Of a DNA stretch of 64,000 bases, positions 34,786-44,100 are shown piece after piece. The notes beneath the pieces were generated by a model that ran no database searches, was not told the origin of the DNA, and saw only the letters and a list, made by a program, of their open reading frames with translations. The DNA comes from Bradyrhizobium xenonodulans (lineage in GTDB: Bacteria > Pseudomonadota > Alphaproteobacteria > Rhizobiales > Xanthobacteraceae). How positions within the stretch are numbered: position 1 is the stretch's first letter; every line of letters begins with the position of its first letter. The stretch is taken from the NCBI RefSeq assembly GCF_027594865.1, contig NZ_CP089391.1:5920501-5984500 (forward strand), in the 5' to 3' direction. Position numbers and translations under genes: made by a program.

Positions 34786-35610
34786 TCACGTCCCCACACA
34801 CAGCGTGGCGCGCTGCTTGCGCAGCAGCGCGATTACCGACAATGCCGTGATCAGCCCGGTCTTGGGATTCTCGGACGGGATGTTCTCGATGCCCATCGAG
34901 AACCGCGCCGAATCCGCCTCGACCTCGATACGGTGAACGTTGCGCGTCACGGTGGGATCGGCCCAGACGTGGATCTGGGTGCGATCGGGCCCGATGCCCG
35001 CGAGCGACAGCGCAACGGCGACGTTGACGTTCGCCGGAAAGCCTTTTGCGGCTTCGCGCGCGCTGCCCTCGAACAGTTTGAGCGGCTCGCGCAGATTGTC
35101 GATGTCGATGTTGTTCTCGACGATGAACGGTGCGCCCTTCAAGCCGTCGATCGGCTTGCGCGTCACCATCTTCACCGAATGAATGGTGCCGACCGCCGCG
35201 GCGTTGACGGCATCGAGCCCGATCAGCGCGCCGGTCGGCACGAGAATGCGGCCGCCCTTGGCGCGGGCGAGATCGACGAGATCAAAATTGTCGAGCAGCC
35301 CCCCGACGCTGACGACGACGGCGGACCTGCCGCGCCTCACCGCGGGCTCGACGATCGCGCGCAACTGGCTGCTCGGCGCGCATTCGACCACGATGTCGGC
35401 GGCCTCGCCGAGTTGGTCGATCGGCAGGACTTTCGGCGTACGATGCAGGCCGTTGAGGAACGCCTGATGCTTGGCGGGATCACGCACAGCAACGGCAGAA
35501 AGCGCCAGCCCCTCGATGCCCTGATCGAGCGCGGTTGCGATCTTGGTGCCGATCGAGCCAAGGCCAGCAATGGCAACGCGCAACTCGTTCGAAGCTTTTT
35601 GATCCGTCAT
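34786..35610 (-). CDS. Aspartate dehydrogenase
   Basis: A 274-residue NAD(P)-dependent enzyme with AGLGSIGTKIA at about 15-25, the VVECAPSSQLRAIVEPAVRRG block and the family signature GRILVPTGALIGLDAVNAAAVGTIHSVKMVTRKP. The C-terminal SARFSMGIENIPSENPKTGLITALSVIALLR is also conserved in aspartate dehydrogenases, which interconvert aspartate and oxaloacetate via iminoaspartate. It follows a LysR gene by 38 bases and that pair diverges from a tartrate-type transporter and dehydrogenase, linking it to C4-dicarboxylate metabolism. Confidence 0.87.
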   Translation of the reverse strand: MTDQKASNELRVAIAGLGSIGTKIATALDQGIEGLALSAVAVRDPAKHQAFLNGLHRTPKVLPIDQLGEAADIVVECAPSSQLRAIVEPAVRRGRSAVVVSVGGLLDNFDLVDLARAKGGRILVPTGALIGLDAVNAAAVGTIHSVKMVTRKPIDGLKGAPFIVENNIDIDNLREPLKLFEGSAREAAKGFPANVNVAVALSLAGIGPDRTQIHVWADPTVTRNVHRIEVEADSARFSMGIENIPSENPKTGLITALSVIALLRKQRATLCVGT

Positions 35611-35648
35611 CGCATCTCACCTTCTCACCAGGCCAATGTCATAGCCGC

Positions 35649-36566
35649 TCACGCCTCACGCGCATAGCTGCGCAGGCGCGCTTCCAGCACCGCCAGCATG
35701 GCATCGCGGGCCGGATCGCGCGAGCCGCGCAGCCATGCCGCGGCGAGCGGCAGCCGGCCGACGGGGCCGCTCTGCTTCGGCCGCAGTGGCACGAAGCGCA
35801 CGCCCGTCACCGCCATCCGCGTCGTCCAGCGCGGCACGATGGCAACGCCGAGCTTGGTTGCCACCAGATGGATGATGGTCTGCTTCTCGTCGGCGACCTG
35901 CACGATGCGCGGCGTCAGCCCGGCCTGCTCGAACAATTTGATGGTGAGGTCGTGACTGTGCGGTCGCGAGCGGCGGTCCGGCACCAGCATCGCCTCCTCG
36001 GCGATTTCCGCCAATGCGATCGACTTCTTTCCGGCCAGCGCATGCCGCTGCGGGAACGCCACGATGGCGGTTTCCTGGAGCAGGTCGCGGAATTCGAGCC
36101 GCTTGTCCGGCTGGACCGGCGGGCGGACGAAGGCGAGATCGAGCGCGCCGGTTAAAATCTTCGGCAGCAGCCGGATGGTCTTGTCTTCGAGGAGCTGGAC
36201 CGCAATCTCAGGATGCTTGTCGCGGAAATCCCGCAGCAGCGGCGGCAGCAATCCCGCCGCCGCGCTGTCGATGGCGCCGACCCGCAGGCGCCGCGCGGCG
36301 CCCGCGCGCGAGCGATTGCGCAAATTGCTCTCGACCGCCTCGACCTTGGCGAGGATGGCGCGGGCGTCGCGCAGCAGCGTCGTGCCGTCTTCCGTGAGTG
36401 AAACGGCCCGCGTCGTCCGGGCGAACAGCCGCGTGCCCAGATCCTCTTCCAGCAGCCTGATCTGACGGCCGAGGGCGGACGGCAGCATCTGAAGCTGCTG
36501 CGCTGCACGGCCAAAATGCAACTGCTCGGCCGCCGTCACGAAGCATCGGAGCTGATGCAATTCCAT
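35649..36566 (-). CDS. LysR family transcriptional regulator
   Basis: A 305-residue LysR regulator: N-terminal winged HTH (1-60, MELHQLRCFVTAAEQLHFGRAAQQLQM...) and a substrate-binding domain with ALDLAFVRPPV, typical of regulators in aromatic or organic-acid catabolism. It diverges from an MFS carrier and a tartrate/D-malate dehydrogenase across 126 bases that contain a perfect T-N11-A palindrome, and precedes the aspartate dehydrogenase gene. It likely activates both sides in response to the imported dicarboxylate. Confidence 0.9.
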   Translation of the reverse strand: MELHQLRCFVTAAEQLHFGRAAQQLQMLPSALGRQIRLLEEDLGTRLFARTTRAVSLTEDGTTLLRDARAILAKVEAVESNLRNRSRAGAARRLRVGAIDSAAAGLLPPLLRDFRDKHPEIAVQLLEDKTIRLLPKILTGALDLAFVRPPVQPDKRLEFRDLLQETAIVAFPQRHALAGKKSIALAEIAEEAMLVPDRRSRPHSHDLTIKLFEQAGLTPRIVQVADEKQTIIHLVATKLGVAIVPRWTTRMAVTGVRFVPLRPKQSGPVGRLPLAAAWLRGSRDPARDAMLAVLEARLRSYAREA

Positions 36567-36592
36567 CCTGGTCCTCTCGTCTTCCGGCCTGA

Positions 36593-36613
36593 TTATATCA
36601 TTTTTTTGTATAA
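36593..36613. promoter_or_regulatory. LysR-type operator, T-N11-A
   Basis: TTATA at 36593-36597 and TATAA at 36609-36613 form a dyad separated by 11 bases, the classic LysR box geometry. It lies between the LysR gene (start at 36566, minus strand) and the divergent MFS gene (GTG start at 36693), 26 bases from the LysR start. It is probably the autoregulatory and activating site. Confidence 0.65.
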
Positions 36614-36692
36614 ACCAGCGCCAATTGAGTATGCCTCCCGCCCCCGCCTAGGCTCGCTGCCGCACAACGAAAACCGGTTTCAGGAGGTCAGG

Positions 36693-37991
36693 GTGACGAG
36701 CGAGATTCAGACGCGCGTGCTGCGCAAGATCACCTGGCGCATCGTTCCCTTCATCATGCTGCTGTACTTCGTGGCCTTCATCGACCGCGTCAATATCGGC
36801 TTCGCCTCGCTGACGATGAACAAGGACATCGGCCTGTCGCCCACCGTTTACGGTTTTGGTGCCGGCATCTTCTTCTGGGGCTATTTCCTGTTCGAGGTGC
36901 CCTCCAACATCATCCTGCACAAGGTCGGCGCGCGGATCTGGATCGCCCGGGTGATGATCACCTGGGGCCTCGTCTCGGCGGCGATGGCCTTCGTGCAGGG
37001 CGCGACCAGCTTCTACATCCTGCGCTTCCTGCTCGGCGTCGCCGAAGCCGGCTTCTTTCCGGGCATCATCCTCTACCTCTCCTACTGGTTCCCGGCGCGC
37101 CAGCGCGCCGCGGTGACCGCGCTGTTCATGGCCGCCGCCCCGCTCTCGACGGTGCTGGGCTCGCCGATCTCGGGCGCGCTGCTGGAGATGGACGGCCTGT
37201 TCGGCTTCAAGGGCTGGCAATGGCTGTTCGTGCTGGAGGCGCTGCCGGCCGTGCTGCTCGGCTTCGTCGTGCTGGCCTTCCTGACCGATCGCCCCGAGAA
37301 AGCGAAATGGCTTGCCGAGGACGAGCGCCGCTGGCTGGTCGAGACCATGAACGCTGAGACCACCCGCAAGGCTGCAACCGCGAGCCACAGCGTCTGGCGC
37401 GGGCTTGCCGATCCGCGCGTGCTGGCACTGGCACTGATCTATTTCGGCACCTCGGCCGGCCTCTACACGCTCGGCGTCTGGGCGCCGCAGATCATCAAGC
37501 AGTTCGGGCTGTCCTCGCTTCAGGTCGGTTTCCTCAATGCACTGCCGGCCACCGCCGCCGTCGTCGCCATGATCCTGTGGGCGCGGCATTCGGACCGCAC
37601 CGGCGAACGCACCTGGCATGTCGTGTGGGCCTGCCTGATTGCGGCTGCGGGCCTCGCCTATGCAGGGCTCGCGGCCGGCGTCGTCGCCGTGCTGGTCGCG
37701 CTGGCGCTGGTCAACATCGGCATCTCCTCGGCAAAACCGCCGTTGTGGAGCATGCCGACGCTGTTCCTGTCCGGCCCCGCGGCCGCAGCCGGGATCGCCA
37801 CCATCAACTCGATCGGCAATCTCGGCGGCTTCGTCGGTCCTGCCATGATCGGCTGGATCAAGGACCAGACCGGCAGTTTTGTCGGCGGACTCTATTTCGT
37901 CAGCGGCCTGCTCATTCTCTCGGCGGCCCTCACCCTGCTATTGTCGCGCGCGAAAACCGCGCCCGTCGAACCCGTCTCGCAATCCCACTGA
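36693..37991 (+). CDS. MFS anion:cation symporter-type transporter, tartrate-like
   Basis: A 432-residue major facilitator with the ACS-family N-terminus (RVLRKITWRIVPFIMLLYFVAFIDRVNIGFASLTMNKDIGLS) found in tartrate, phthalate and galactonate carriers. Twelve hydrophobic segments are visible and the AEAGFFPGIILYLSYWFPARQRA signature is present. Start: GTG at 36693, with AGGAGG five bases upstream. It is cotranscribed with the tartrate/D-malate dehydrogenase gene 21 bases downstream, so tartrate or D-malate is the likely substrate. Confidence 0.88.
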   Translation: MTSEIQTRVLRKITWRIVPFIMLLYFVAFIDRVNIGFASLTMNKDIGLSPTVYGFGAGIFFWGYFLFEVPSNIILHKVGARIWIARVMITWGLVSAAMAFVQGATSFYILRFLLGVAEAGFFPGIILYLSYWFPARQRAAVTALFMAAAPLSTVLGSPISGALLEMDGLFGFKGWQWLFVLEALPAVLLGFVVLAFLTDRPEKAKWLAEDERRWLVETMNAETTRKAATASHSVWRGLADPRVLALALIYFGTSAGLYTLGVWAPQIIKQFGLSSLQVGFLNALPATAAVVAMILWARHSDRTGERTWHVVWACLIAAAGLAYAGLAAGVVAVLVALALVNIGISSAKPPLWSMPTLFLSGPAAAAGIATINSIGNLGGFVGPAMIGWIKDQTGSFVGGLYFVSGLLILSAALTLLLSRAKTAPVEPVSQSH

Positions 37992-38012
37992 TCTCTCAAA
38001 CGGAGCACCTCC

Positions 38013-39086
38013 ATGCGCACCCATTCGATCGCAGCCATCCCCGCCGACGGCATCGGCCCCGAGGTGATCTCGGCCGGTGTCCGCGTGCTGGAGGCGCTGG
38101 CGAAACGCAGCGGCGACCTCGCCTTCACCATCAAGACGTTCGACTGGGGCTCGGACTATTACAAGAAGCACGGCGTGATGATGCCGGCCGACGGTCTCAC
38201 TGAGCTGAAGAAGTTCGACGCGATCTATTTCGGCGCGGTCGGCGCGCCCGATGTGCCCGACCACATCACGCTGTGGGGCCTGCGCCTGCCGATCTGCCAG
38301 GGTTTTGACCAATACGCCAATGTGCGGCCGACCAAGATTTTGCCGGGCGTGGCATCGCCGCTGCGCAATGTCGGTGTCGGCGATCTCGACTGGGTGATCG
38401 TGCGCGAGAACTCGGAAGGCGAATATGCCGGCATGGGCGGCCGCGCGCACAAGGGCCTCCCCGAGGAGGTCGGCACCGAGGTCGCCGTGTTCACCCGCGT
38501 CGGCGTCACCCGGATCATGCGCTATGCGTTCCAGCTCGCGCAGTCGCGTCCGCGCAAATTCCTGACCGTCGTGACCAAGTCGAACGCGCAGCGCCATGGC
38601 ATGGTGATGTGGGATGAGATCGCCGCCGAAGTCGCCGGCGAATTCCCCGACGTCACCTGGGACAAGATGCTGGTCGATGCCATGACGGTGCGCATGACGC
38701 TGCATCCGAAGAGCCTCGACACCATCGTCGCGACCAATCTCCACGCCGACATCCTCTCGGACCTCGCCGGCGCGCTGGCGGGGAGCCTCGGCGTGGCGCC
38801 GACCGGAAACATCGATCCGCAGCGCCGCTTCCCCTCGATGTTCGAGCCGATCCACGGCTCGGCCTTCGACATCACCGGCAAGGGCATCGCCAACCCGGTC
38901 GCGACGTTCTGGACCGGCGCACAGATGCTCGAGCATCTCGGCGAGAAGGACGCGGCCATGCGGCTGATGGCGGCGGTGGAGCGCGTCTGCGCGGCCGGCG
39001 TGCTCACGCCCGATGTCGGCGGCAAGGCGACGACAAAGGACGTGACGGATGCCGTGATCGACGCGATCCACGGGTCGAACCTCTAA
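38013..39086 (+). CDS. ttuC: Tartrate dehydrogenase / D-malate dehydrogenase
   Basis: A 357-residue beta-decarboxylating dehydrogenase of the isocitrate/isopropylmalate fold. Motifs: IPADGIGPEVI, the substrate-binding LRLPICQGFDQYANVRP and VRENSEGEYAGMGG, and the metal-binding segment ATNLHADILSDLAGALAGSLGVAPTGN. The closing MFEPIHGSAFDITGKGIANP is typical of tartrate dehydrogenases, which also oxidise D-malate and decarboxylate. GGAG lies seven bases before the ATG. Its MFS neighbour and the divergent LysR/aspartate dehydrogenase pair make a compact dicarboxylate-use locus. Confidence 0.88.
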   Translation: MRTHSIAAIPADGIGPEVISAGVRVLEALAKRSGDLAFTIKTFDWGSDYYKKHGVMMPADGLTELKKFDAIYFGAVGAPDVPDHITLWGLRLPICQGFDQYANVRPTKILPGVASPLRNVGVGDLDWVIVRENSEGEYAGMGGRAHKGLPEEVGTEVAVFTRVGVTRIMRYAFQLAQSRPRKFLTVVTKSNAQRHGMVMWDEIAAEVAGEFPDVTWDKMLVDAMTVRMTLHPKSLDTIVATNLHADILSDLAGALAGSLGVAPTGNIDPQRRFPSMFEPIHGSAFDITGKGIANPVATFWTGAQMLEHLGEKDAAMRLMAAVERVCAAGVLTPDVGGKATTKDVTDAVIDAIHGSNL

Positions 39087-39127
39087 CGACTAATTCCAAC
39101 CAGGCAGAGCCGTCCCGTCGCCCGACA

Positions 39128-39976
39128 TCATTGTACGCCATGGCGGACGAAGTCGTCACCGACCGTGGCCTCGATGATCCTCGCTGCGGAGATGTCGCTA
39201 TCACCACCGGCTTTGTCACCTCGCCTGAGCCTGGCAAGCCCGCGGCCGTAAAGCGCACTTGCCAGCCTTGGCTCGAGCCGCAGCGCTGAATCGTAGTCAT
39301 CGATGGCCGCGGGAAGCTGGTTCATCTTCAAATGGATCAGCGCTCGCGAGTCGTAGGTCGCGGCACTGTTCGATCCCGCCTGAAGCGCCCTGTTGCAGTC
39401 GTCGAGTCCGGCCTGCAGATTGCCCAGCACCGCCCTGATCCAGCAGCGTCCGCTCCAGGCAAGACTCAAAGTCGGATCGAGACGAATGGCCTCGTCGAAA
39501 TCGCGAGCGGCACGCTCGTACTGGCCCATTTTGAGGTAGGCTTCCGCGCGGTTGGCGAAGGCGCCGCCATATTTGGGGTTGAGCTTGATTGCCTGGTCGA
39601 ATGCCTTGACCGCATCGTCATAGGCTCCCTTCCTGAGATACGCCACGCCGCGGTTGTTCACCGGCTTGACGTAATCTCGCGCGAGCTCGATCGCCCGATC
39701 GAAATCCCTGATCGCGCGGTCGTATTCCGCCGTTGCGGTATAAGCATTGCCACGATTGTTGTACGCCACAGCCAGCGCATCCGCCTTGGTCTCACCCGAA
39801 TCAATGAGCGCCGTACAGCCGACGATCCGCGCTTGGGGCGAAATGCGGTCCGCACCGTTGCACTGTTCGATATTCTTGAGCTGCCCATTCTTCTGCGGCT
39901 GTTCCGCCAGCGCCGGCGAACAGAGCAACAGCAAGGCGAGAACGAGTGCGACGCGGTCGATGATGGCGGCGCTCAT
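39128..39976 (-). CDS. Exported tetratricopeptide repeat protein
   Basis: A 282-residue protein with a signal peptide (1-24, LALLLLCSPALAEQ) and about five TPR units from residue 65 (for example YNNRGNAYTATAEYDRAIRDFDRAIEL and FANRAEAYLKMGQYERAARDFDEAIRLDP). A two-cysteine segment (QCNGADRISPQARIVGCTAL) precedes the repeats. It is a periplasmic scaffold of unknown partner, common in this group. It lies 79 bases downstream of the FecR-domain gene on the same strand. Confidence 0.85.
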   Translation of the reverse strand: MSAAIIDRVALVLALLLLCSPALAEQPQKNGQLKNIEQCNGADRISPQARIVGCTALIDSGETKADALAVAYNNRGNAYTATAEYDRAIRDFDRAIELARDYVKPVNNRGVAYLRKGAYDDAVKAFDQAIKLNPKYGGAFANRAEAYLKMGQYERAARDFDEAIRLDPTLSLAWSGRCWIRAVLGNLQAGLDDCNRALQAGSNSAATYDSRALIHLKMNQLPAAIDDYDSALRLEPRLASALYGRGLARLRRGDKAGGDSDISAARIIEATVGDDFVRHGVQ

Positions 39977-40055
39977 GGTCTTGTCCGTGTCAGGCCCTGC
40001 CGGAGCGTCCGCCTCGTTGCCCGACGGCGAGAAGAGATTCCGCCTGAAGATCGCT

Positions 40056-40706
40056 TCAGCATCCCCGGCAGATGTTCAGCTTGGGAGTGCCCCCCCGTCC
40101 GCCCTCGGGCTTCGCGGCAGTTGCGCGCTTCGCGAGCAATTTGCTTTTGCCCTCTTCGATAAGAGTCGAAAACCTGACAGCACCATCATCCGAAATTTCG
40201 ATATGTGGCGTGGTGCCTCGGATTCCCATGGTTGCGACGGGCGTATCGACCTTCATATCGCCTGTCTCGGCGACCTTGCCGGCAACGAACGTGGCCGCCC
40301 CCTTGGTCAGATTGAAGAACGTCGCATTGGACTTGCCGGCCGGTTCGTATACGTACTCGTCCAAAATCATGCGAGCGTTGCTCAACAGATTGAACGACGA
40401 GCCATCGCTGAAGTTGATGCCGACCCGGCTGTCGGTTCCGGTTCGAACCACGTCGCCGAGATACACGACGTCGCCGACCTTGGCTTGAGCGGCCCGGCGG
40501 GGAAAGTTCGCCTGGACGACAACAGCACCTACGTGCTCGATCGTGACCTCCCCCGTGGCGGTTATGACTTTCCCGATGGGTTTTGGGGCCACATCCTGAA
40601 CGCCGGGCTTCGCAGGATCGACTTGCGCCTGCGCTGGCACAGCGAGAACATTCGCGAATGCCCAAACGAAACCGGTCACCAAAGCTGCAATCGTGTGCCT
40701 GCACAT
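40056..40706 (-). CDS. Exported FecR-domain protein
   Basis: A 216-residue protein with a signal peptide (1-27, ending VPAQAQ) and a FecR-type beta-domain (about 45-185). It shows VGDVVYLGDVVRTGTDSRVGINFSDGSSFNLLSNARMILDEYVYEP and the GMRG-like VATMGIRGTTPHIEI block. No anti-sigma transmembrane helix or sigma factor gene is present, so this is the stand-alone periplasmic type. It diverges from the giant protein at 41158-45249, whose N-terminus has the same FecR fold. Confidence 0.82.
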   Translation of the reverse strand: MCRHTIAALVTGFVWAFANVLAVPAQAQVDPAKPGVQDVAPKPIGKVITATGEVTIEHVGAVVVQANFPRRAAQAKVGDVVYLGDVVRTGTDSRVGINFSDGSSFNLLSNARMILDEYVYEPAGKSNATFFNLTKGAATFVAGKVAETGDMKVDTPVATMGIRGTTPHIEISDDGAVRFSTLIEEGKSKLLAKRATAAKPEGGRGGTPKLNICRGC

Positions 40707-41157
40707 GACCCGCCCTTTCCGAGAAGATCTGGTTCGCGTGGCCGCCTGATGGCTCGGTGAACCTTTCGCTAAGCCCGCACGTCGTGCATCGTGGGTATCT
40801 ACGATCTAGATCGGGCCTGCGGCAGCCTTCCAGACGGGGTACCTCTTTTTTTCCTTGGACGTTAGTCCCAAGCCATTTGCCCGGCCACCGAAATTAAGTC
40901 ACATTTCGCGCCGCTCAATCGTCAACTGTCCCCGAGAGACAATACCCGCTCACGTCGAGACGTTGCAACTCCCGTGAGCCCGTCATCCTCTTGGCTATGC
41001 CCATAAAGATCAATTTGCTTCATCAGACGTTTTCGGCGTGCAGGCCCAAGGTTGCCAACGCCAATAGATTCTGCCCCGTGGCGAAGGCAAAAACCAACAA
41101 CAAGAAGACTGCGGCACCGCGCTGAGCCTGATTTGCCCGACCGGCGAGGCCAAAGCC
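40707..41157. other. Intergenic region before the giant FecR-VCBS protein
   Basis: No convincing independent gene lies in these 451 bases. A perfect 12-base palindrome (CGATCTAGATCG, 40802-40813) and a T-rich stretch near 40845 may be regulatory. From 41078 a GTG-started frame reads VAKAKTNNKKTAAPR and stops at 41125. It looks like the lost lysine-rich N-terminus of the protein at 41158, one base out of frame. Confidence 0.5.
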
Positions 41158-44100
41158 ATGTTAGTTGCGTCCGGCGTTGAACCCCGGGATGAGGTCAGCG
41201 CGATCCTCCCTCACCGGATCATCGGCATAGTTCAGACAGCGATTGGTTACGCCACTCTCACGCGTGACGCCGGCACCGCCGCTCAAGTCAGCGTTGGCGA
41301 CCCTGTCTGTCATGGTGACATAATCGAGACTGCCGCGGACGCGCAGATCGGAATTCTGCTGATCGACAACACCGTTTTCAACGTGGGCGGCGGCTCTCGC
41401 GTCGAGCTGAGCGATTACGCTTACGATTCCGACGGCGCCGTGCATTCGATCGTGCTTGGGGTCACCCGGGGAAGCTTTTCCTTCGCGGCCGGCCGATTGG
41501 AAAACGGCGGCGCTCTGACGTTCGAGACACCGATTGGAAGCATTCGCGGGCGCTCCTATTCGAGCGGTTTCGGCATGTTGACGCTTGCGGCGTTGACCTT
41601 CTCGATGATGACGGACGCAAACGCCGCCGACCCGGACGCCACATTCCTGGATGATGACAGGATCACCTACAAGGACCTGCGGCACGGCGCCTTCGAGCTC
41701 ATCACCAAGGAGCCGGTGCCGCGACACATCATCGTAGAAGATCCCGGCGAGACCGTTGTCCTGAAGAGGATCGGCTCCTCGGTCATCGTGAACCAGGTTG
41801 CCAACAGTGCGGCTCGCATGGAGGAGCTACAGGCGGCGCAACAGGACGTGCTCGCCAATCTCACGCGCGGTCCGACGGGATCCAGCACGCCCAATTTCGG
41901 CAGCTCGCTCGCGCTGCAGCACATCAACTTTACATCGGATAACACGACTGCGCCGCCAAACCAGCTTCCGCCACAGCCGGTGATCGTCCTCCCATTGGTC
42001 GAGCGGCCGTTGCCGACACTGATCCTGCCGGCCGGACCAGTCGAGATCGATACGATCACGTTCGACCAGTTTACCGAGACAAGCGGCACCTTCACCGCCA
42101 GCAGCCTGTTCGGCTCCACGCTGACCTACGGCCTCAGCGGAGGGACGGTCGGCACCACGGTCCTGAATGGAGCGACATACGATATCTCGCAGGCCGGTCC
42201 GTATGGCACCCTCTATCTCAACAGCACATCCGGCGCCTACATTTTTGTTCCGAACAGCGATGCGATCAATGCCTTGTCGGCGCCGACGACCACAAGCTTT
42301 ATCGTCACGGTCTCGGACGGCGGGCTCACGGCGAGTCAGACCTTCACCATCGCGATTCATGGCGTCAACGACACTGCCACGATCTCAGGCAACGCCAGCG
42401 GCACGGCGGCGGAAGCGGGCGGCGTCGCCAACGCGGCACCGGGTACACCGACCGCGACCGGCACGCTCACGGACACGGACGTCGACAACCCGCCCAACAC
42501 CTTCACGGCGGTCAGTTCACCGACCAGGAGCACCGGCGGCTACGGCCATTTCACGATGACGGCCGCCGGAGTGTGGACCTACACGCTCGACGACGGCAAC
42601 AGCTCAGTACAGGCCTTGAATGCCGGCGATACCCTGATCGATACCTTTACAGTGACCAGCATCGACGGCACTCCCCAGGTCGTGACCATCACGATCCACG
42701 GCAGCAACGATGCCGCCGTCATCTCCGGCACCGCGACCGGTTCGGTCGTCGAGGCGAGCGGCGCTTCGCCCGGCGCGCCGGTCGCGACGGGCACCCTCGC
42801 CGCGGCGGATGTCGACAATCCGGCCAACACGTTCGCGGCCGTCGTCTCGCCGACGGCAAGCGCCCACGGCTATGGCAGCTTCACGATCACCGCGGCCGGG
42901 ACGTGGACCTACGCACTCGACAATACCAACACCGTGGTGGCGGCGCTCAACAATGGCGACACGCTGACCGACAACTTCACGGTGACCACGGCCGACGGCA
43001 CGGCACAGGTGGTGACGATCACCATCAACGGCAGCAACGATGCTGCGGTGGTTTCCGGAGCCACGACCGGCTCGGTGGTCGAGGCCGGAGGCATAGCCAA
43101 TGGCACGCCTGGCACGCAAACTGCGGCTGGCACACTGACCGATGTCGATCCTGACAACACGTCGAACACCTTCACCCCGGTCGGTACGCCGAGGACGAGC
43201 GCGGGCGGCTTCGGCACCTTCACCATGACGGCGCTGGGCACGTGGACGTACACGCTCGACAACAGCAACAGCACCGTGCAGGCTCTCAATGTCGGCGATA
43301 CCCAGACCGATCAGTTCACCGTCACGACTGTCGACGGCACGCCGCAGGTGGTGACGATCACGATCCACGGCACGAATGACGCTGCCGTCATTTCCGGAAC
43401 CAAGACGGGCTCGGTGCTCGAAGCCGGCGGCATCTCCTCCGGCACGCCGGCTGCGACCGGCACGCTCACTGACACCGACCTCGACAATCCCGCCAATACC
43501 TTCACGGCGGTCACTTCGCGCACGGCAAGCGACGGCGGCTACGGCACCTTCACCATGACCGCATCCGGGGTTTGGACCTATACCCTCGACAACAACAACA
43601 GCGTGGTGGACGCACTCGATGTCGGCGACACGCTCACTGATCACTTCGCGGTGACGACGATCGACGGCACCACGCAAGAGGTGACGATCGCCATCCATGG
43701 CGCCAGCGACGCCGACCCCAACGACTTCGACAATTTGGCGACAGGCGCCACGGTCGTATCCGATGCCCCGTTTGTCTACGGCACTCCTGGAAGCGACAGT
43801 ATCGCCGGTGGCGGCAACATTCCCCAAACCGTCTACGGGGGCGCCGGTGACGACACCATCAACGGCACCGGCGTGAACGACACCATCTTCGGCGGATCGG
43901 GCAACGATACGATCAAGGGCAATAACGGCGATGACGTCATCTACGGTGGATCGGGACAGGACAATATCGACGGCAGCAACGAGAACGACACCATCATCGG
44001 CGGGCTCGGCCCGGACAAGCTCACGGGCGGCAATGGCAGTGATGTCTTCGTTTATCTGTCGGCGGCAGATTCCAGTGCGGGCCGGTTCGACACGGTCAGT

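Noticed and set aside
40997..41125. 42-residue frame upstream of the giant adhesin as an independent gene
   Set aside because: No ribosome site, and its end looks like the displaced N-terminus of the adhesin, so it is treated under the frameshift observation.
42379..43728. Regular repeats resembling a CRISPR array
   Set aside because: The repeats are about 320-350 bases, in frame, and encode VCBS domains; there are no short direct repeats with unique spacers and no cas genes.
42604..43827. Long antisense open frame across the VCBS repeats
   Set aside because: It is a by-product of repetitive GC-rich coding on the plus strand, which reads as well-ordered VCBS modules; the antisense protein has no recognisable fold.
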